From NCBI RefSeq assembly GCF_000948395.1, contig NZ_JYFN01000029.1, positions 1-61,606 of the forward strand: 61,606 nucleotides of DNA. Reading direction: 5' to 3'. A program made the translations under genes and the position numbers. This DNA is from Frankia torreyi. GTDB taxonomy: Bacteria; Actinomycetota; Actinomycetes; Frankiales; Frankiaceae. Shown one piece after another: positions 49,265 to 58,242 of this stretch. Within the stretch, counting starts at the first letter, position 1. Every line of letters begins with the position of its first letter. The notes under the pieces were generated by a model. The model was not told the origin of the DNA. It was given only the letters and a program-made list of their open reading frames with translations, and did no database searches.

Positions 49265-51595
49265 TTACGGCGTGTAGATGATGTCCCAGAGGCGGGCGGT
49301 CATGTCCGTGCTGGTCGTCGCGAGCAGCAGGCCGAAGGGGGCGAAGGCACAGCTCATCACGGTGCTGCTGTGGCCGGTGAGGGTGGCGATCGCCGCGCCG
49401 GTCGAGACGTCCCACAGCAGGGCCGTGTCGTCGGTGCTCGCCGTCGCCAGCAGCCGTCCGTCGGGGGAGAACGCGCAGCTCTGCGCCGAGCCGGGCAGGG
49501 TCGCGACGGTGCTGCCGCTGCCCGCGTCGGTCAGCCGGGTGCCCTCGTTGCCGGCGGTCGCCAGCAGGCTGCCGTCGGGGGAGAAGGCACAGCCGCCGGC
49601 GAAGTTCGTGTGCCCCGGCAGGTTCATGATGGCCTCCCCGACGGAGACGTCCCACAGCAGCGTGGACTCGGCGCCCGCGGAGACCAGCAGCCGGCCGTCC
49701 GGGGAGAACGCACAGCCGTAGACCGTGCCGCGGTGCCCGTTGAAGGTGGCGATGTTCTTGCCGGTCGACGAGCCCCACAGCCGCACGGTGCGGTCGGTGC
49801 CGGTGGTCGCGAGCAGGGCCCCGTCGGGGGAGAAGGCGCAGCCGTAGACCGGGCCGCGGTGACCGGTCAGCGTCACCGTCTGCCGGCCGGAGGCGACGTC
49901 CCAGATCCGGGCGGTCTTGTCGCTGCCGGTGGTGGCCAGCAGCTTGCCGTCGGGGGAGAACGCGCAGCCGTGCACGACCAGGCTCTTGCGCCCGCTCAGC
50001 GTCAGCGCCACGCGGCCGGTCGCCACGTCCCACAGCCGGGTGCCGTCCTTGCTGGTGGTGGCGAGCAGCGCGCCGTCGGGGGAGAAGGCGGCGGAGGTGA
50101 CGTCGCGTTCGTGGCCCTTGAGCGTGGCCCGCGCGGTGACCTCCACGCGCAGCGACGGGCGGCTGCTGCGTTCGAAGCCGCGCAGGTCCGCGGCGCCCGC
50201 CGACCCCAGCGGCGCCGGTCCCGAGGGCAGGGTGGTCGCGAGCCAGTCGGCGTCGCGGACCGGCGTGCCCGGCTCGGCGTGGGTGTGGATGAGGCTGCCC
50301 GGCGCCTCGACGGCCAGGTCGAACAGGGAGCCGTCGGTCAGCCGGACGCGAGCCAGCACGGCGCCCGGGTCGAAACGTTCGCCCGGTTCGACCAGCCAGC
50401 GCACCATCGTCGCCCGCCCGCCGGGGATGTCCCAGCGGGCCGGCTGCTCCACCGGGTTCGGCCGCGCGGCGGTGGTCCGCCGGGTCGACACCGACGACGC
50501 CCAGGCCGCCGCGCCGAGCACGACGGCGAGCTCCGGGTCGACCGGGGAGAACAACTGCTGGCCGGGCCAGTCGGTGCCGACCCCGAGCCGGCCCTCCAGG
50601 ACGTCGGTCACCACCGGGATGCGTGAGCTGCCGCCGACGAGGAGCACCCCGCCGAGCTTGTCCGGCCCGTACCCCGCACTCTCCACCAGATGCTGGCAGC
50701 AGGCCATCGTGCGCGCCAGGGTCGGCGAGGCGAGCTGGGCGAACCGGTCGCGCTGCATGCTGACCAGCAGGCCGGCCGGGCTGAACACGTCCTCGACGAC
50801 GGCGATGTCGGTGAGCTGGTGCTTGACCGCGCGGGCGAAGTCGAGCAGCTCGTGGCGGGTGCGGCTGGCCGTGGTCTGGTACATGTCGCCGATGCCCGGC
50901 GGGTTGAGCAGCGGCTCCAGCCCCGGGCCGTAGAGGCCGAGGATCTCGTCGAAGAGGATCTGGTCGAGGTCGCGCCCGCCGCAGTCGTGCAGCGCCGCGT
51001 GCGCGATCATCTCGTGCCGGCCGTTCTCGCCGACCGAGACCAGCGCCCCCTCGAACGTCCCGCCGCCGAGGTCGTAGACGAGCATCAGCGAACCGGGCTC
51101 CGGCTCGGCGCCGACCAGCGGCGACCAGGCCGCGGCGACCGGCTCGGCGAGTAGGTCCACGTCGACGAAGCCGGCGGCCTCCGCCGCCGCGATCATGAGC
51201 CTGCGCAGCGGGCCGGCCGGGTCGTAGCTCGCCGGCACGGTGACGACGGCCCGGGTCAGCGACTGCCCGCCGAGCTGCTGCTCCGCCTCCGCCTTCAGGG
51301 CGCCGAGCACGGCGGTGACCAGCACGTGCGCGGGGTAGCCACGGCCATCCAGGGGGACGGCGCCGTCGCGGGCCAGGTCGCGCTTGATCTCGCCGCGGTA
51401 GGCGGCGGGCCAGATCCGCTTGCGGCGTTCGGCGAGGGTACCGACGATCAGGTTGCCCCCGTCGGCGAACACCGACGCCGGCCAGCTCACCGAGCCGCTG
51501 GCGGGTTCCCGAACCGGTTCGATGCGGCCTTCGACGGCAAGAGCCGCCCGGGCACTGCAGGTACCGTAGTCGATCGCGAGGATCGGCTCGCCCAC
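49265..51595 (-). CDS. Hsp70-like ATPase fused to a seven-blade WD40 propeller
   Basis: This 776-aa protein has an Hsp70/actin ATPase at about 1-420: phosphate-1 LAIDYGTCSARAAL, connect-1 LLAEPVAAAW, phosphate-2 LVYDLGGGTFEGALV and adenosine motif GGVLLVGGSSRIPVV. Instead of the Hsp70 peptide-binding domain there is a short beta-rich segment (about 430-500) and then seven WD40 repeats to the C-terminus (CAFSPDGKLLATTGSDKTARIWDVASG and variants, about 41 aa each). Seven repeats can close a propeller. The ATPase motifs look functional, so it may be a chaperone-like switch with a protein-binding platform. GTG 51595 is chosen because the Hsp70 N-terminus begins there and GGGGGT lies just upstream. 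A J-domain protein is encoded elsewhere in the window (16.3 kb). Confidence 0.9.
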   Translation of the reverse strand: MGEPILAIDYGTCSARAALAVEGRIEPVREPASGSVSWPASVFADGGNLIVGTLAERRKRIWPAAYRGEIKRDLARDGAVPLDGRGYPAHVLVTAVLGALKAEAEQQLGGQSLTRAVVTVPASYDPAGPLRRLMIAAAEAAGFVDVDLLAEPVAAAWSPLVGAEPEPGSLMLVYDLGGGTFEGALVSVGENGRHEMIAHAALHDCGGRDLDQILFDEILGLYGPGLEPLLNPPGIGDMYQTTASRTRHELLDFARAVKHQLTDIAVVEDVFSPAGLLVSMQRDRFAQLASPTLARTMACCQHLVESAGYGPDKLGGVLLVGGSSRIPVVTDVLEGRLGVGTDWPGQQLFSPVDPELAVVLGAAAWASSVSTRRTTAARPNPVEQPARWDIPGGRATMVRWLVEPGERFDPGAVLARVRLTDGSLFDLAVEAPGSLIHTHAEPGTPVRDADWLATTLPSGPAPLGSAGAADLRGFERSSRPSLRVEVTARATLKGHERDVTSAAFSPDGALLATTSKDGTRLWDVATGRVALTLSGRKSLVVHGCAFSPDGKLLATTGSDKTARIWDVASGRQTVTLTGHRGPVYGCAFSPDGALLATTGTDRTVRLWGSSTGKNIATFNGHRGTVYGCAFSPDGRLLVSAGAESTLLWDVSVGEAIMNLPGHTNFAGGCAFSPDGSLLATAGNEGTRLTDAGSGSTVATLPGSAQSCAFSPDGRLLATASTDDTALLWDVSTGAAIATLTGHSSTVMSCAFAPFGLLLATTSTDMTARLWDIIYTP

Positions 51596-51784
51596 GGCAC
51601 CCCCTGTCCACGTTTCTGGTGGGCAGATCGTAGCGGCGCCGATCGGGGCAGGCGTCGACACCCTCGTCAAACGGCAGGATAACGGGACCGTCCGTCCGTA
51701 TCTGGTCGCGGCCCGTGGTTGCGCTCCGCCGTGGGCCGTCGTGCGCAGGGTGGCCCGGCCGTGGCCGGTCGGGTGCCGGCGGGT

Positions 51785-51826
51785 GCGCGGTGACCAGGGC
51801 GCGGTGACCAGGGCGCGGTGGCTGGG
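51785..51826. repeat. 14-bp tandem repeat
   Basis: Three units begin at 51785, 51799 and 51813. The first two read GCGCGGTGACCAGG and the third has two changes. It lies in non-coding DNA upstream of the hairpin. Confidence 0.7.
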
Positions 51827-51846
51827 GCGCAGCGCGGAACGAGCGG

Positions 51847-51883
51847 CGGACTGCCGGCCTCCCCCGAAAAGGCCGGCAGTCCG
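51847..51883. terminator. Perfect 14-bp stem hairpin
   Basis: CGGACTGCCGGCCT (51847-51860) and its exact reverse complement (51870-51883) flank a 9-base loop CCCCCGAAA. It lies downstream of the minus-strand gene at 52112 and upstream of the Hsp70-WD40 gene, so it probably terminates the former. Attenuation of the latter is another possibility. Confidence 0.65.
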
Positions 51884-52111
51884 CGGAACCACGCCGGTGC
51901 GCCCCCGACGCGGCACCTGGCCGTCTCGTCCCCCCGACGAACTGGCCTGACCCGTCGCACCGGCGTGGTCCCAGGACTCATCCTGCGGGATGCCGACGGC
52001 GCAGACCATCCCCGATTCATCGGGGGAAAAGCGCCGGCGCAAGCCGTCGAAGTCCGGTTTCCCGCTGGTTTTCCCCCGTCGTCCTGTCTGTCGTCGTCCT
52101 GTCCGTCGTCG

Positions 52112-52753
52112 TCACCGGTCCGGTCGGGACCTCCACCGGGCGGGGTGCCAGGCAGGCCGGCGCAGGTCCACAGCCGCGCCGTCCAGCGCCGAGATCTGCC
52201 GCGCGACCAGCCGGCCGAGGTCGGCGGCGAGGCCGTCCGGCAGCGCCGAACCCTCACCAGGGACGGCCTGTAGCCGCGCCACCACGGGCCCGACCTGGAG
52301 AATGCTCACGTGCCCGGCGCTCGGGGTGTCGCGGACGACGTGCAGCCGGACCTGCCCCGAGCCCCTCCCGCCGGTACTCGGCCCAGCGCCGCCCGCCCCG
52401 GCCATCGCCGGGTCGTCGCCCCCGCGTGCACAGCGTGGGTCGTCTGTCGCACCTGCGAGCGGCGGGGTGATCGGTGGTCCGAGCAGCTCCCGGGCGAGCT
52501 TGCCGGCCCGGCGCCGGCTCGGTAGCAGCCAGCGCGTGTCGTCGAGCCGGTAGAGCTCCGCGTCGGGCGCACCCAGCCAGACGGCCTTGCCCTGGTGCAC
52601 CGTCCGGCCGCCGGACGGCGGGGCCGCGGCGTCGGGCGCCCTGATCCGGCACATTCCGGGTGGCAGCGCCGCCGCGTCGAGGAAGGAGGCGAGGAACACG
52701 GCACGCAGTCGGTCCGCCCGCGTCCGGTCCCCCTCCTCGCCGCCGCCACCCAT
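52112..52753 (-). CDS. Hypothetical protein
   Basis: I do not recognise this protein of about 213 aa. It begins MGGGGEEGDRTRADRLRAVFLASFLDAAALPPGMCRIR and includes GKAVWLGAPDAELYRLDDTRWLLPSRRRAGKLARELLGPP. Its second half has VRLHVVRDTPSAGHVSILQVGPVVARLQAVPGEGSALPDGLAADLGRLVARQISAL. It has no membrane segment. High-GC3 codon use in this frame supports it. It lies upstream of the Hsp70-WD40 gene on the same strand but is separated from it by a hairpin and about 500 bp. The start could also be the upstream codon at 52795. Confidence 0.6.
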   Translation of the reverse strand: MGGGGEEGDRTRADRLRAVFLASFLDAAALPPGMCRIRAPDAAAPPSGGRTVHQGKAVWLGAPDAELYRLDDTRWLLPSRRRAGKLARELLGPPITPPLAGATDDPRCARGGDDPAMAGAGGAGPSTGGRGSGQVRLHVVRDTPSAGHVSILQVGPVVARLQAVPGEGSALPDGLAADLGRLVARQISALDGAAVDLRRPAWHPARWRSRPDR

Positions 52754-52864
52754 CCTGACGAGGGTGTGGGCGCAGGAGACGTCGGGCAATCCCACGAAAA
52801 CCGGGGGACGGGGCAGAGAAACTCTCGGCGCCGCCGGGACGCCGACCCAGGCGTGGCGCGCTCA

Positions 52865-52924
52865 GGACGGTTCGGGCGGCGATCGGACGGTTCGGGTGGG
52901 GATCGGACGGTTCGGGCGGGGATC
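52865..52924. repeat. Three tandem 20-bp repeats
   Basis: Three consecutive units at 52865, 52885 and 52905 follow GGACGGTTCGGGCGGGGATC with one or two changes. They lie just downstream of the minus-strand LuxR-type regulator stop, in a 179-bp gap, and may be a slippage repeat. Confidence 0.8.
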
Positions 52925-52932
52925 GGTCGGGC

Positions 52933-53739
52933 TCAGTCGAAGCCGAGCTCGCGGGCCCAGATCGCGGCGGCGGCGCTCGGGGGGATCGTCGGCGGGGCGT
53001 CGGGATGGCTCGCGAGGTACTTGGCCCGTGCCGTGCGCAGGTAGTCGGCGACGACGCTGGTCTTGACGTTCATCGCCCGGGCCGCTTCCTTGTGGGACAG
53101 CCCCCGGCACCCGACGAGGACCATCACCTCGGCCTCCCGCGGCGAGGGCCGGTGCAGGCGGCGCCGGCGGCGGGCGGCGTCGAAGATCCGGGCGAGCAGG
53201 CCGTGTGCGTCGGGCGCCGCGAGCCCCCACTCGGCGCACAGCTCGTCGAGGTGATCCCCCTGGGCGAGGCCGCGCAGCAGGTTGCGTTCGTCGGCGCCGA
53301 TCTCGCCGCGCGACAGCGGCCGCCGCTGCGCGTCCTCCAGCAGGAAGCCGGCGAGGCGGGCGGAGACGTGGTAGCCGCCCGCGGCGACGGCGGTCACCGC
53401 GGCCACGAACTGCTGCGCCGGCGCCGTCTTGTCGACGAACCCGCGGGCCTGCGCGGCGATCGCGTCGAGCACCTCGTCGGGCGTCGCCACCCCGGACGTC
53501 GCCAGGACGGGCAGGCCGCGGGCGTGCAGGTCGGCCACGGCCGCGGCGCCGGAGATCCCGGGCAGATGCAGGTCGCAGACGACCACGTCGGCCGTGGCGC
53601 CGCGGTCGAACGCCTCCAGGCTCGGGGCCGGCGCGAGGACCGAGAACCCGGCGCCGGCGAAGCGGGCGGCCAGCGACTCGGTGGCGATCGGATGGTCGTC
53701 GATGATCGCCACCGAGATCGGTCGGCGTTCGGCGCTCAC
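52933..53739 (-). CDS. LuxR-family response regulator
   Basis: This 268-aa regulator has a receiver with D56 in DVVVCDLHLPGISG and lysine in GFVDKTAPAQQF. A middle segment (LSRGEIGADERNLLRGLAQGDHLDELCAEWGL) is longer than in typical NarL proteins. The LuxR-type helix-turn-helix is LHRPSPREAEVMVLVGCRGLSHKEAARAMNVKTSVVADYLRTARAKYL. The GTG start overlaps the kinase stop by 3 bp. The middle region itself looks like a second, degenerate helix-turn-helix. Targets are not evident. Confidence 0.9.
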   Translation of the reverse strand: MSAERRPISVAIIDDHPIATESLAARFAGAGFSVLAPAPSLEAFDRGATADVVVCDLHLPGISGAAAVADLHARGLPVLATSGVATPDEVLDAIAAQARGFVDKTAPAQQFVAAVTAVAAGGYHVSARLAGFLLEDAQRRPLSRGEIGADERNLLRGLAQGDHLDELCAEWGLAAPDAHGLLARIFDAARRRRRLHRPSPREAEVMVLVGCRGLSHKEAARAMNVKTSVVADYLRTARAKYLASHPDAPPTIPPSAAAAIWARELGFD

Positions 53740-55064
53740 CGCGGGCCCGCCCGCCCGGGCCCCGGGGACGGCGCGCCGTCGTCGGACGGGGACGAGGGCG
53801 TCCCACCACCGGGCGGCGTGGGCGGGGCCGGCCAGCGCAGCGTCACCTTGACGCCGTCGCCCGGTCGGGCGGTGACGAGCGCCTGCCCGCCGTGCCGGCG
53901 CAGAGCCTGATAGCTGCCGCTCATCCCGCCGCCCGGACGGACCGTCGCCGGGTCGAACCCGACGCCCCGGTCGCGGACGACGACGAGAACCGCGTCGGCG
54001 CCGCCCTCGACGAACAGGCTGACCTCGTCCACCTCGCCGGCGTGCCGCACGATGTTGCGCAGCGCCTCCCGGGTCGCGGCGACCAGCGCCTCGCGCACCG
54101 GCACGGGCGGCTCGCCCTGGATCGCCACGAAGGGGACGAGCGCGAGGCCCTCGTCGGCGAACGTGTCGACGACCGCCGACATCATCGCCTCGAACCCGGT
54201 CTCGCCCGGCTCGGGCGTCCCGCCGTCGCCGTTGCCGTTGCCGTCGCTGCCGCTGCCGTCGCCGTTGAGGACCCGTGGGTCCAGCCCGCGCGGGTCCATG
54301 ATGATCCGCCGGGCCCGCTGCGCCCCGCGGCGGGCCTCCCGGACCAGTGCGGAGGAGGGCAGGCCGCCGCCGGCGACGTGGTCGACGATGGGCAGCAGAT
54401 AGTCGTGGATCTCCCGGTGGGTGATCTCGCGCTGGCGCAGGCTCTCGGCCTCCCGTTCCTGCTCCACGGCGAGCCGGCCGGCGGTCCTGGCGGCGTCCTG
54501 GGCGGCCGCGGTCGCCGCGGACAGCGTCCGCAGCTCCCGGGCGATGAGCATCGCGACGACGTACCACAGCGCGAAGCCCAGCAGGTCCGAGCCGAGCTTG
54601 AGGGAGACGTCCGGCAGCACCGCCAGGCTCCACGCCGTCATCAGGGTCACCACCGCGGCCACGGCGAGCAGCCCGAGCCCCAGGCCGAACCCGACGCCGG
54701 CCGAGGCCACCAGGCTGAACGGCACCAGCTCGGTCATCAGCTTGTTGCGCTCGTGCGGCTGCGCCGCGCGGGAGCCGACCAGCATCAGCGCCACGCAGAA
54801 GGTGACGTCGGTGAGCACCAGCCGCCGGGACAGCCGGTCCGGCCCGTGCCACGCCTGCCAGGCGAACCAGCTTGCCTCGCCGGCGGCGGCGACCACGATC
54901 AGCACGGCGAGCCAGGGGTGACGCAGCCGGTCCCACCCGAACAGCGGGATGACCACGAACGTCGCGCAGGCGGCCCGCGCATACCCGACCATCCGCGACA
55001 TGCGCTGCTCGGTGCGGTGGACGACGGCCCAGGGCGGATTCGCGGATCCGTCCAGCCCGGTCAT
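53736..55064 (-). CDS. Sensor histidine kinase partner of the LuxR-type regulator
   Basis: This 442-aa kinase has about five membrane helices (residues 30-175) and a helical segment with an unusual H-box, QREITHREIHDYLLPIVDHVAGG (H220, or H216). The ATPase domain has REALRNIVRHAGEVDEVSLFVEG, VRDRGVGFDPATVRPGGGMSGSYQALRRHGG and VKVTLRWP. A Gly/Asn/Asp-rich insert (DGSGSDGNGNGDGG) lies between the H-box and ATPase regions. The start is ATG 55064. It overlaps the downstream regulator gene, forming a two-gene system. The signal is unknown. Confidence 0.88.
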   Translation of the reverse strand: MTGLDGSANPPWAVVHRTEQRMSRMVGYARAACATFVVIPLFGWDRLRHPWLAVLIVVAAAGEASWFAWQAWHGPDRLSRRLVLTDVTFCVALMLVGSRAAQPHERNKLMTELVPFSLVASAGVGFGLGLGLLAVAAVVTLMTAWSLAVLPDVSLKLGSDLLGFALWYVVAMLIARELRTLSAATAAAQDAARTAGRLAVEQEREAESLRQREITHREIHDYLLPIVDHVAGGGLPSSALVREARRGAQRARRIIMDPRGLDPRVLNGDGSGSDGNGNGDGGTPEPGETGFEAMMSAVVDTFADEGLALVPFVAIQGEPPVPVREALVAATREALRNIVRHAGEVDEVSLFVEGGADAVLVVVRDRGVGFDPATVRPGGGMSGSYQALRRHGGQALVTARPGDGVKVTLRWPAPPTPPGGGTPSSPSDDGAPSPGPGRAGPR

Positions 55065-55164
55065 AGGTCGCAACGGTAGTGACCGAGCGGTGGCGCGGCC
55101 ACCCCCCGCGTCTGATCCGGTCGTGTGCGGTGTGCGCCGGGCGTCGCGTGGGCACCGCCACGAG

Positions 55165-55491
55165 ATGGACACCATCTGCCTCATCCCTGCTCCGGAGCCG
55201 GGCCAGCGCGCGGCAGGGGGCACGGCGGTCCTGCCGCCGCCCGGCCCGGGCCCGTTTCCGACGCCTCCGGACCCCGTCCCGCCGACGCCCGTCCCCGATC
55301 CGGTGCCGCCGGGCCCGGGACCCGATCCGGTACCGCCCGGTCCGGGGCCCGACCCGGTGCCGCCCGGTCCCGGCCCGGATCCTGTCCCACCCGGCCCGGG
55401 CCCCGATCCCGTTCCGCCGGGCCCCGAACCGGACCCCGTCCCGCAGCTCGTCCCGCAGCTCGGCCCCCCGCCGGTTCCGCCTCCGATGTGA
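55165..55491 (+). CDS. Proline-rich decapeptide-repeat small protein
   Basis: This reading frame gives 108 aa, of which more than half is PGPGPDPVPP in about five copies, ending PQLVPQLGPPPVPPPM. The underlying 30-bp DNA units differ mostly at third positions of this frame (for example GAT/GAC, CCG/CCC, GTG/GTA/GTT/GTC), which suggests that the peptide is maintained by selection. It has no signal peptide, no clear ribosome binding site and no recognised domain. It may be a short structural or linker-like protein. ATG 55165 is the best start. Confidence 0.45.
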   Translation: MDTICLIPAPEPGQRAAGGTAVLPPPGPGPFPTPPDPVPPTPVPDPVPPGPGPDPVPPGPGPDPVPPGPGPDPVPPGPGPDPVPPGPEPDPVPQLVPQLGPPPVPPPM

Positions 55492-55596
55492 CCACGGGCG
55501 GGCTGTCACCGTGGGTCGGCTGTCACCGTGGGTCGGCTGGGCCCACGGACCGGGGATCGGCGCGAAGGCTGGTGGCGGAGCGGGTACACCCAGGTC

Positions 55597-55845
55597 ATGA
55601 CGCACCGACCCGAGGGCATCCCCGCCCCCAACCTGGCCGACGACGACCTCGTCCGCGAGCTGCGGCACCTGCATCGGACCCGGCACGACGCCTTCATCGC
55701 CGGCAGCGAGGACGCGTTCGAGACTCATACGGCGCGCATGCTGGAGCTCGAACGCGAGTACCTGCGCCGCTTCCCGCAGGCCGCCAGCCCCGATCCGCGG
55801 CGCACCCGGGCCGGCCGGCGCCGCGCGGCCGGCGTCGCGGGCTGA
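55597..55845 (+). CDS. DUF6158 family protein
   Basis: The 82-aa protein reads GIPAPNLADDDLVRELRHLHRTRHDAFIAGSEDAFETHTARMLELEREYLRRFPQ and then a basic tail. This matches the small DUF6158 family of actinobacteria, which has no known function. The conserved ELRHLHRTRHDAF and ALETH-like motifs are complete. It is probably a soluble helical protein. It is monocistronic, starting at ATG 55597. Confidence 0.85.
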   Translation: MTHRPEGIPAPNLADDDLVRELRHLHRTRHDAFIAGSEDAFETHTARMLELEREYLRRFPQAASPDPRRTRAGRRRAAGVAG

Positions 55846-55893
55846 CCGGCGGGCGTCGCGGGCTGACCGGCGGGTGTCGCGGGCCGGCTCGGG

Positions 55894-57936
55894 CTAGGCG
55901 CCGGTCAGCGTGTCGACGTAGATGTCGAACAGGCCGTCCGCGTCCGGGGCGAGGTACGCGTGGCCGCCCGTGGCCCCGGCCAGGCGCTGCAGGCTGGCGA
56001 GATCCGCGCCGGGATCGCAGGCGATGACGATGAGCTGGACGGGCCGGTGCGGATCGGCGGCGGCCCGCAGCGCGGAGACGGCCTGGTCGAGCGTCGGCTC
56101 GCGGCTCGTCGCCGCGCGCCGCCCCGGCTGCTTGCCGTCGGCGTGATCGTCGCCGCCCGTGTCCGCGTCGCCGTCGGTGAACAGGACGACCTGGTTGAGC
56201 CGGCCGGGGGCGAACCTGGCGGTCAGCTCGCGCACGGCCGCGACGGCGGTCGAGTACAGGTCGGTGCTGCCGGCGGGTTGCAGGTCCGCCGGCGCCGCGG
56301 TCAGGTCGTCGCGCTGGGTGCCGGCGTGGCCCGCGGCGTCCAGCCGGGCGAGCGGGGCCAGTTCCCGGTGGCCGCCGGGCAGTTCGGCGGAGGACTGCCA
56401 GAGGCCGACCTCGCTGTCGTGCGCGAACAGCCGCAGGCCGGTCAGCGCCGTGTCCGTGGCCGCCTGCAGGCGCGTGCGACCGGCGTCGCCGGTCAGCGGC
56501 AGCGCCATCGAGCCGGACGTGTCGAGCACGGCGAGGGTGGCCCCGCGTTCACGGCTGTGCCGGAAGAAACGGCGGGCGGTTCCGAGCACGCTGTCCGAGG
56601 CGTCCGTACTGGCGAGTCTCGGCGGGGTGGAGCGCACGCCGTCGGTCGCGTTGAGGGTCGCCGACAGCCCGCCCGGGTCGTCGCGGCCCGCCAGTTCCGT
56701 CGGGGTGCGGAAGCCGGCCGCGGTCAGGGCCCGCCGCCCGGCGTCGCCGCGCAGGTAGGCCGCGAAGGCGTCCGCCGCGGCGCGCCTGGGCGCCGAATCC
56801 GTCGTCCGCTTCAGGACGATGTAGGGAACCGTCGCCGTGAACGCGCCGTCGGCGGGATAGGAGGCGACCAGGGTCGTCGCGGACCTGGGCCCCGTCCGGG
56901 CCGCCAGCGCCCGGTTGTAGGCGATGACGTCGGACTCCAGGGCGGGGAAGGCGGACGGCGCACTGCCGGCGGCGCCGTTCTCCGTGCCGCCGTCGCGGAC
57001 CGAGTCGAACAGCTGGTGGTCGTACTGCGGCAGCCAGTCGATCGCGCGTTCCAGGTGCAGCACCGTGGCCTGGGCCGCGCGGTCCTGGTCGAAGGTGCCC
57101 GGCGTCATGTCCGCGGGAGCCAGCCGCCGCGCCGCGCCGACCGTGCCGATGACCGCCCGCAGCGCCGCCGCCGAGTTCTCGGGGTTGGCCATGGCGAGCC
57201 GGAACTCGCCCCAGCGGGGCTCCCCGCGGCCCGGCCAGAAGGCGGTCCCGTCCGCGTCAGCCGCGAGATCGGCCCAGGTCAGGTGATGTTCGGGCCAGCC
57301 GAGCCGCTGTGCCATCAGCCGGGGCATCGCGATGACGACGGGAGAGCCGGCGATCGTCGTCGCCCGTGCCGGCAACTGCTGCGCCGCGGTGTTCGACTCC
57401 TGCCCCAGCTCCAGCCAGTCCGCCGACTCGGGGATCCACACGTCCGGAACGGTCGAACCGGGCGCGTTCGGCCGCGACAACGCGTCGAGCGCCCGGTCGG
57501 ACGGTGTGGCGGACACGTCGAAGGCCACACAGGGCCCGTCCTGGTCGGAGTGCGCTCGGCTGAACTCGGCGGCCAGCCGGCTGATCGGCGCGGTGAGGGT
57601 CGGGGCGGTGGTGATCGTCAGCGTGGTCCGGGCGGTGCCGTCGGCGCACTCGTCCGGCGGGCCGCCATGCCAGACGGACGCCGCCGCGAACCCGACGCCG
57701 GTGACCGTGAGGCCGCCGAGGACGAGCAGGGCGGCACTGCTGACCGCGCCGAGACCGACCCCGCGGGCCCGCCAGCCCCGCCGCCGCCGCCCGTCGGGGC
57801 CGACCCGTCCGGGCTGCGCGGGCCGCCCGGGCCGTGCGAACCGCCCGCGCGGTGACCTGCGGACACGCCCATCAGGCCGGCGCGGCCCGGCGCCGCGACT
57901 GCCTCCACCTGGGGACCGATGACGGGCGCCGGACAC
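55894..57936 (-). CDS. Membrane-anchored solute-binding/VWA domain protein
   Basis: The 680-aa protein has an Arg/Pro/Gly-rich cytoplasmic start and one membrane helix (VSSAALLVLGGLTVTGVGFAAASVW). A periplasmic binding-protein-like domain lies at about 105-440 (TLTITTAPTLTAPISRLAAEFSRAH, VPDVWIPESADWLEL, GSPVVIAMPRLMAQRLGW). A C-terminal VWA domain has a MIDAS motif, LAVLDTSGSMALP, with later TDLYSTAVAAV and LFTDGDAD. This solute-binding plus VWA layout recurs in actinobacteria. It probably binds an extracellular ligand or metal-dependent partner. The function is unknown and no operon partner is present. Confidence 0.88.
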   Translation of the reverse strand: MSGARHRSPGGGSRGAGPRRPDGRVRRSPRGRFARPGRPAQPGRVGPDGRRRRGWRARGVGLGAVSSAALLVLGGLTVTGVGFAAASVWHGGPPDECADGTARTTLTITTAPTLTAPISRLAAEFSRAHSDQDGPCVAFDVSATPSDRALDALSRPNAPGSTVPDVWIPESADWLELGQESNTAAQQLPARATTIAGSPVVIAMPRLMAQRLGWPEHHLTWADLAADADGTAFWPGRGEPRWGEFRLAMANPENSAAALRAVIGTVGAARRLAPADMTPGTFDQDRAAQATVLHLERAIDWLPQYDHQLFDSVRDGGTENGAAGSAPSAFPALESDVIAYNRALAARTGPRSATTLVASYPADGAFTATVPYIVLKRTTDSAPRRAAADAFAAYLRGDAGRRALTAAGFRTPTELAGRDDPGGLSATLNATDGVRSTPPRLASTDASDSVLGTARRFFRHSRERGATLAVLDTSGSMALPLTGDAGRTRLQAATDTALTGLRLFAHDSEVGLWQSSAELPGGHRELAPLARLDAAGHAGTQRDDLTAAPADLQPAGSTDLYSTAVAAVRELTARFAPGRLNQVVLFTDGDADTGGDDHADGKQPGRRAATSREPTLDQAVSALRAAADPHRPVQLIVIACDPGADLASLQRLAGATGGHAYLAPDADGLFDIYVDTLTGA

Positions 57937-58242
57937 ACAGACGTCCTTTCACGGGAGGCGCCGCGCCTGTTCCGAACCCGCCGCCACCACGATGATGTGA
58001 CTACTTCTCCCGCCGAGCCCACCGCGCAACGGTCGACCGCGCTCCCCGTCGTCCCCCGCCGATTCGGGAATCGGGAGCGTTGTGCCTCGTATCGGTTTTC
58101 GTGCCGCCGATACTGCCCAGCCGCGGGCCGGTCGTCAGCTCATCTTGGAATGCCGGGGCTCGGCGTTGTTCCTCCGTTTCTTGCGTCGTCGGCATGGTGT
58201 CCTACCAGCCCGGATGTTCGCTCCGCAGCGGACGGCCGCGGC
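57937..58242. other. 306-bp interval, possibly with one small gene
   Basis: This gap between two minus-strand genes has no strongly supported gene. It contains a 64-codon frame (58001-58195, minus strand) listed separately at low confidence. Local GC content is somewhat lower around 58060-58210. Confidence 0.5.
58001..58195 (-). CDS. Possible small protein, unsupported by family
   Basis: A 64-aa frame starts at ATG 58195 with GTAGGA five bases upstream. It reads MPTTQETEEQRRAPAF, then a Gly/Arg-rich C-terminus. Codon bias is weak and I recognise no family. The acidic N-terminus and basic end could fit a small regulatory peptide, but spurious translation is about as likely. Confidence 0.25.
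   Translation of the reverse strand: MPTTQETEEQRRAPAFQDELTTGPRLGSIGGTKTDTRHNAPDSRIGGGRRGARSTVARWARREK

Larger units (their letters stand above)
51596..52111. other. 516-bp interval with tandem repeats and a hairpin
   Basis: I see no convincing gene. It contains a 14-bp tandem repeat (GCGCGGTGACCAGG, two full and one diverged copy, 51785-51826), a strong hairpin (51847-51883), and a GTCGTCCTGTCC-type repeat near 52078-52115 that runs into the next gene's 3' end. Frames open across it appear to be GC-driven. Confidence 0.55.
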
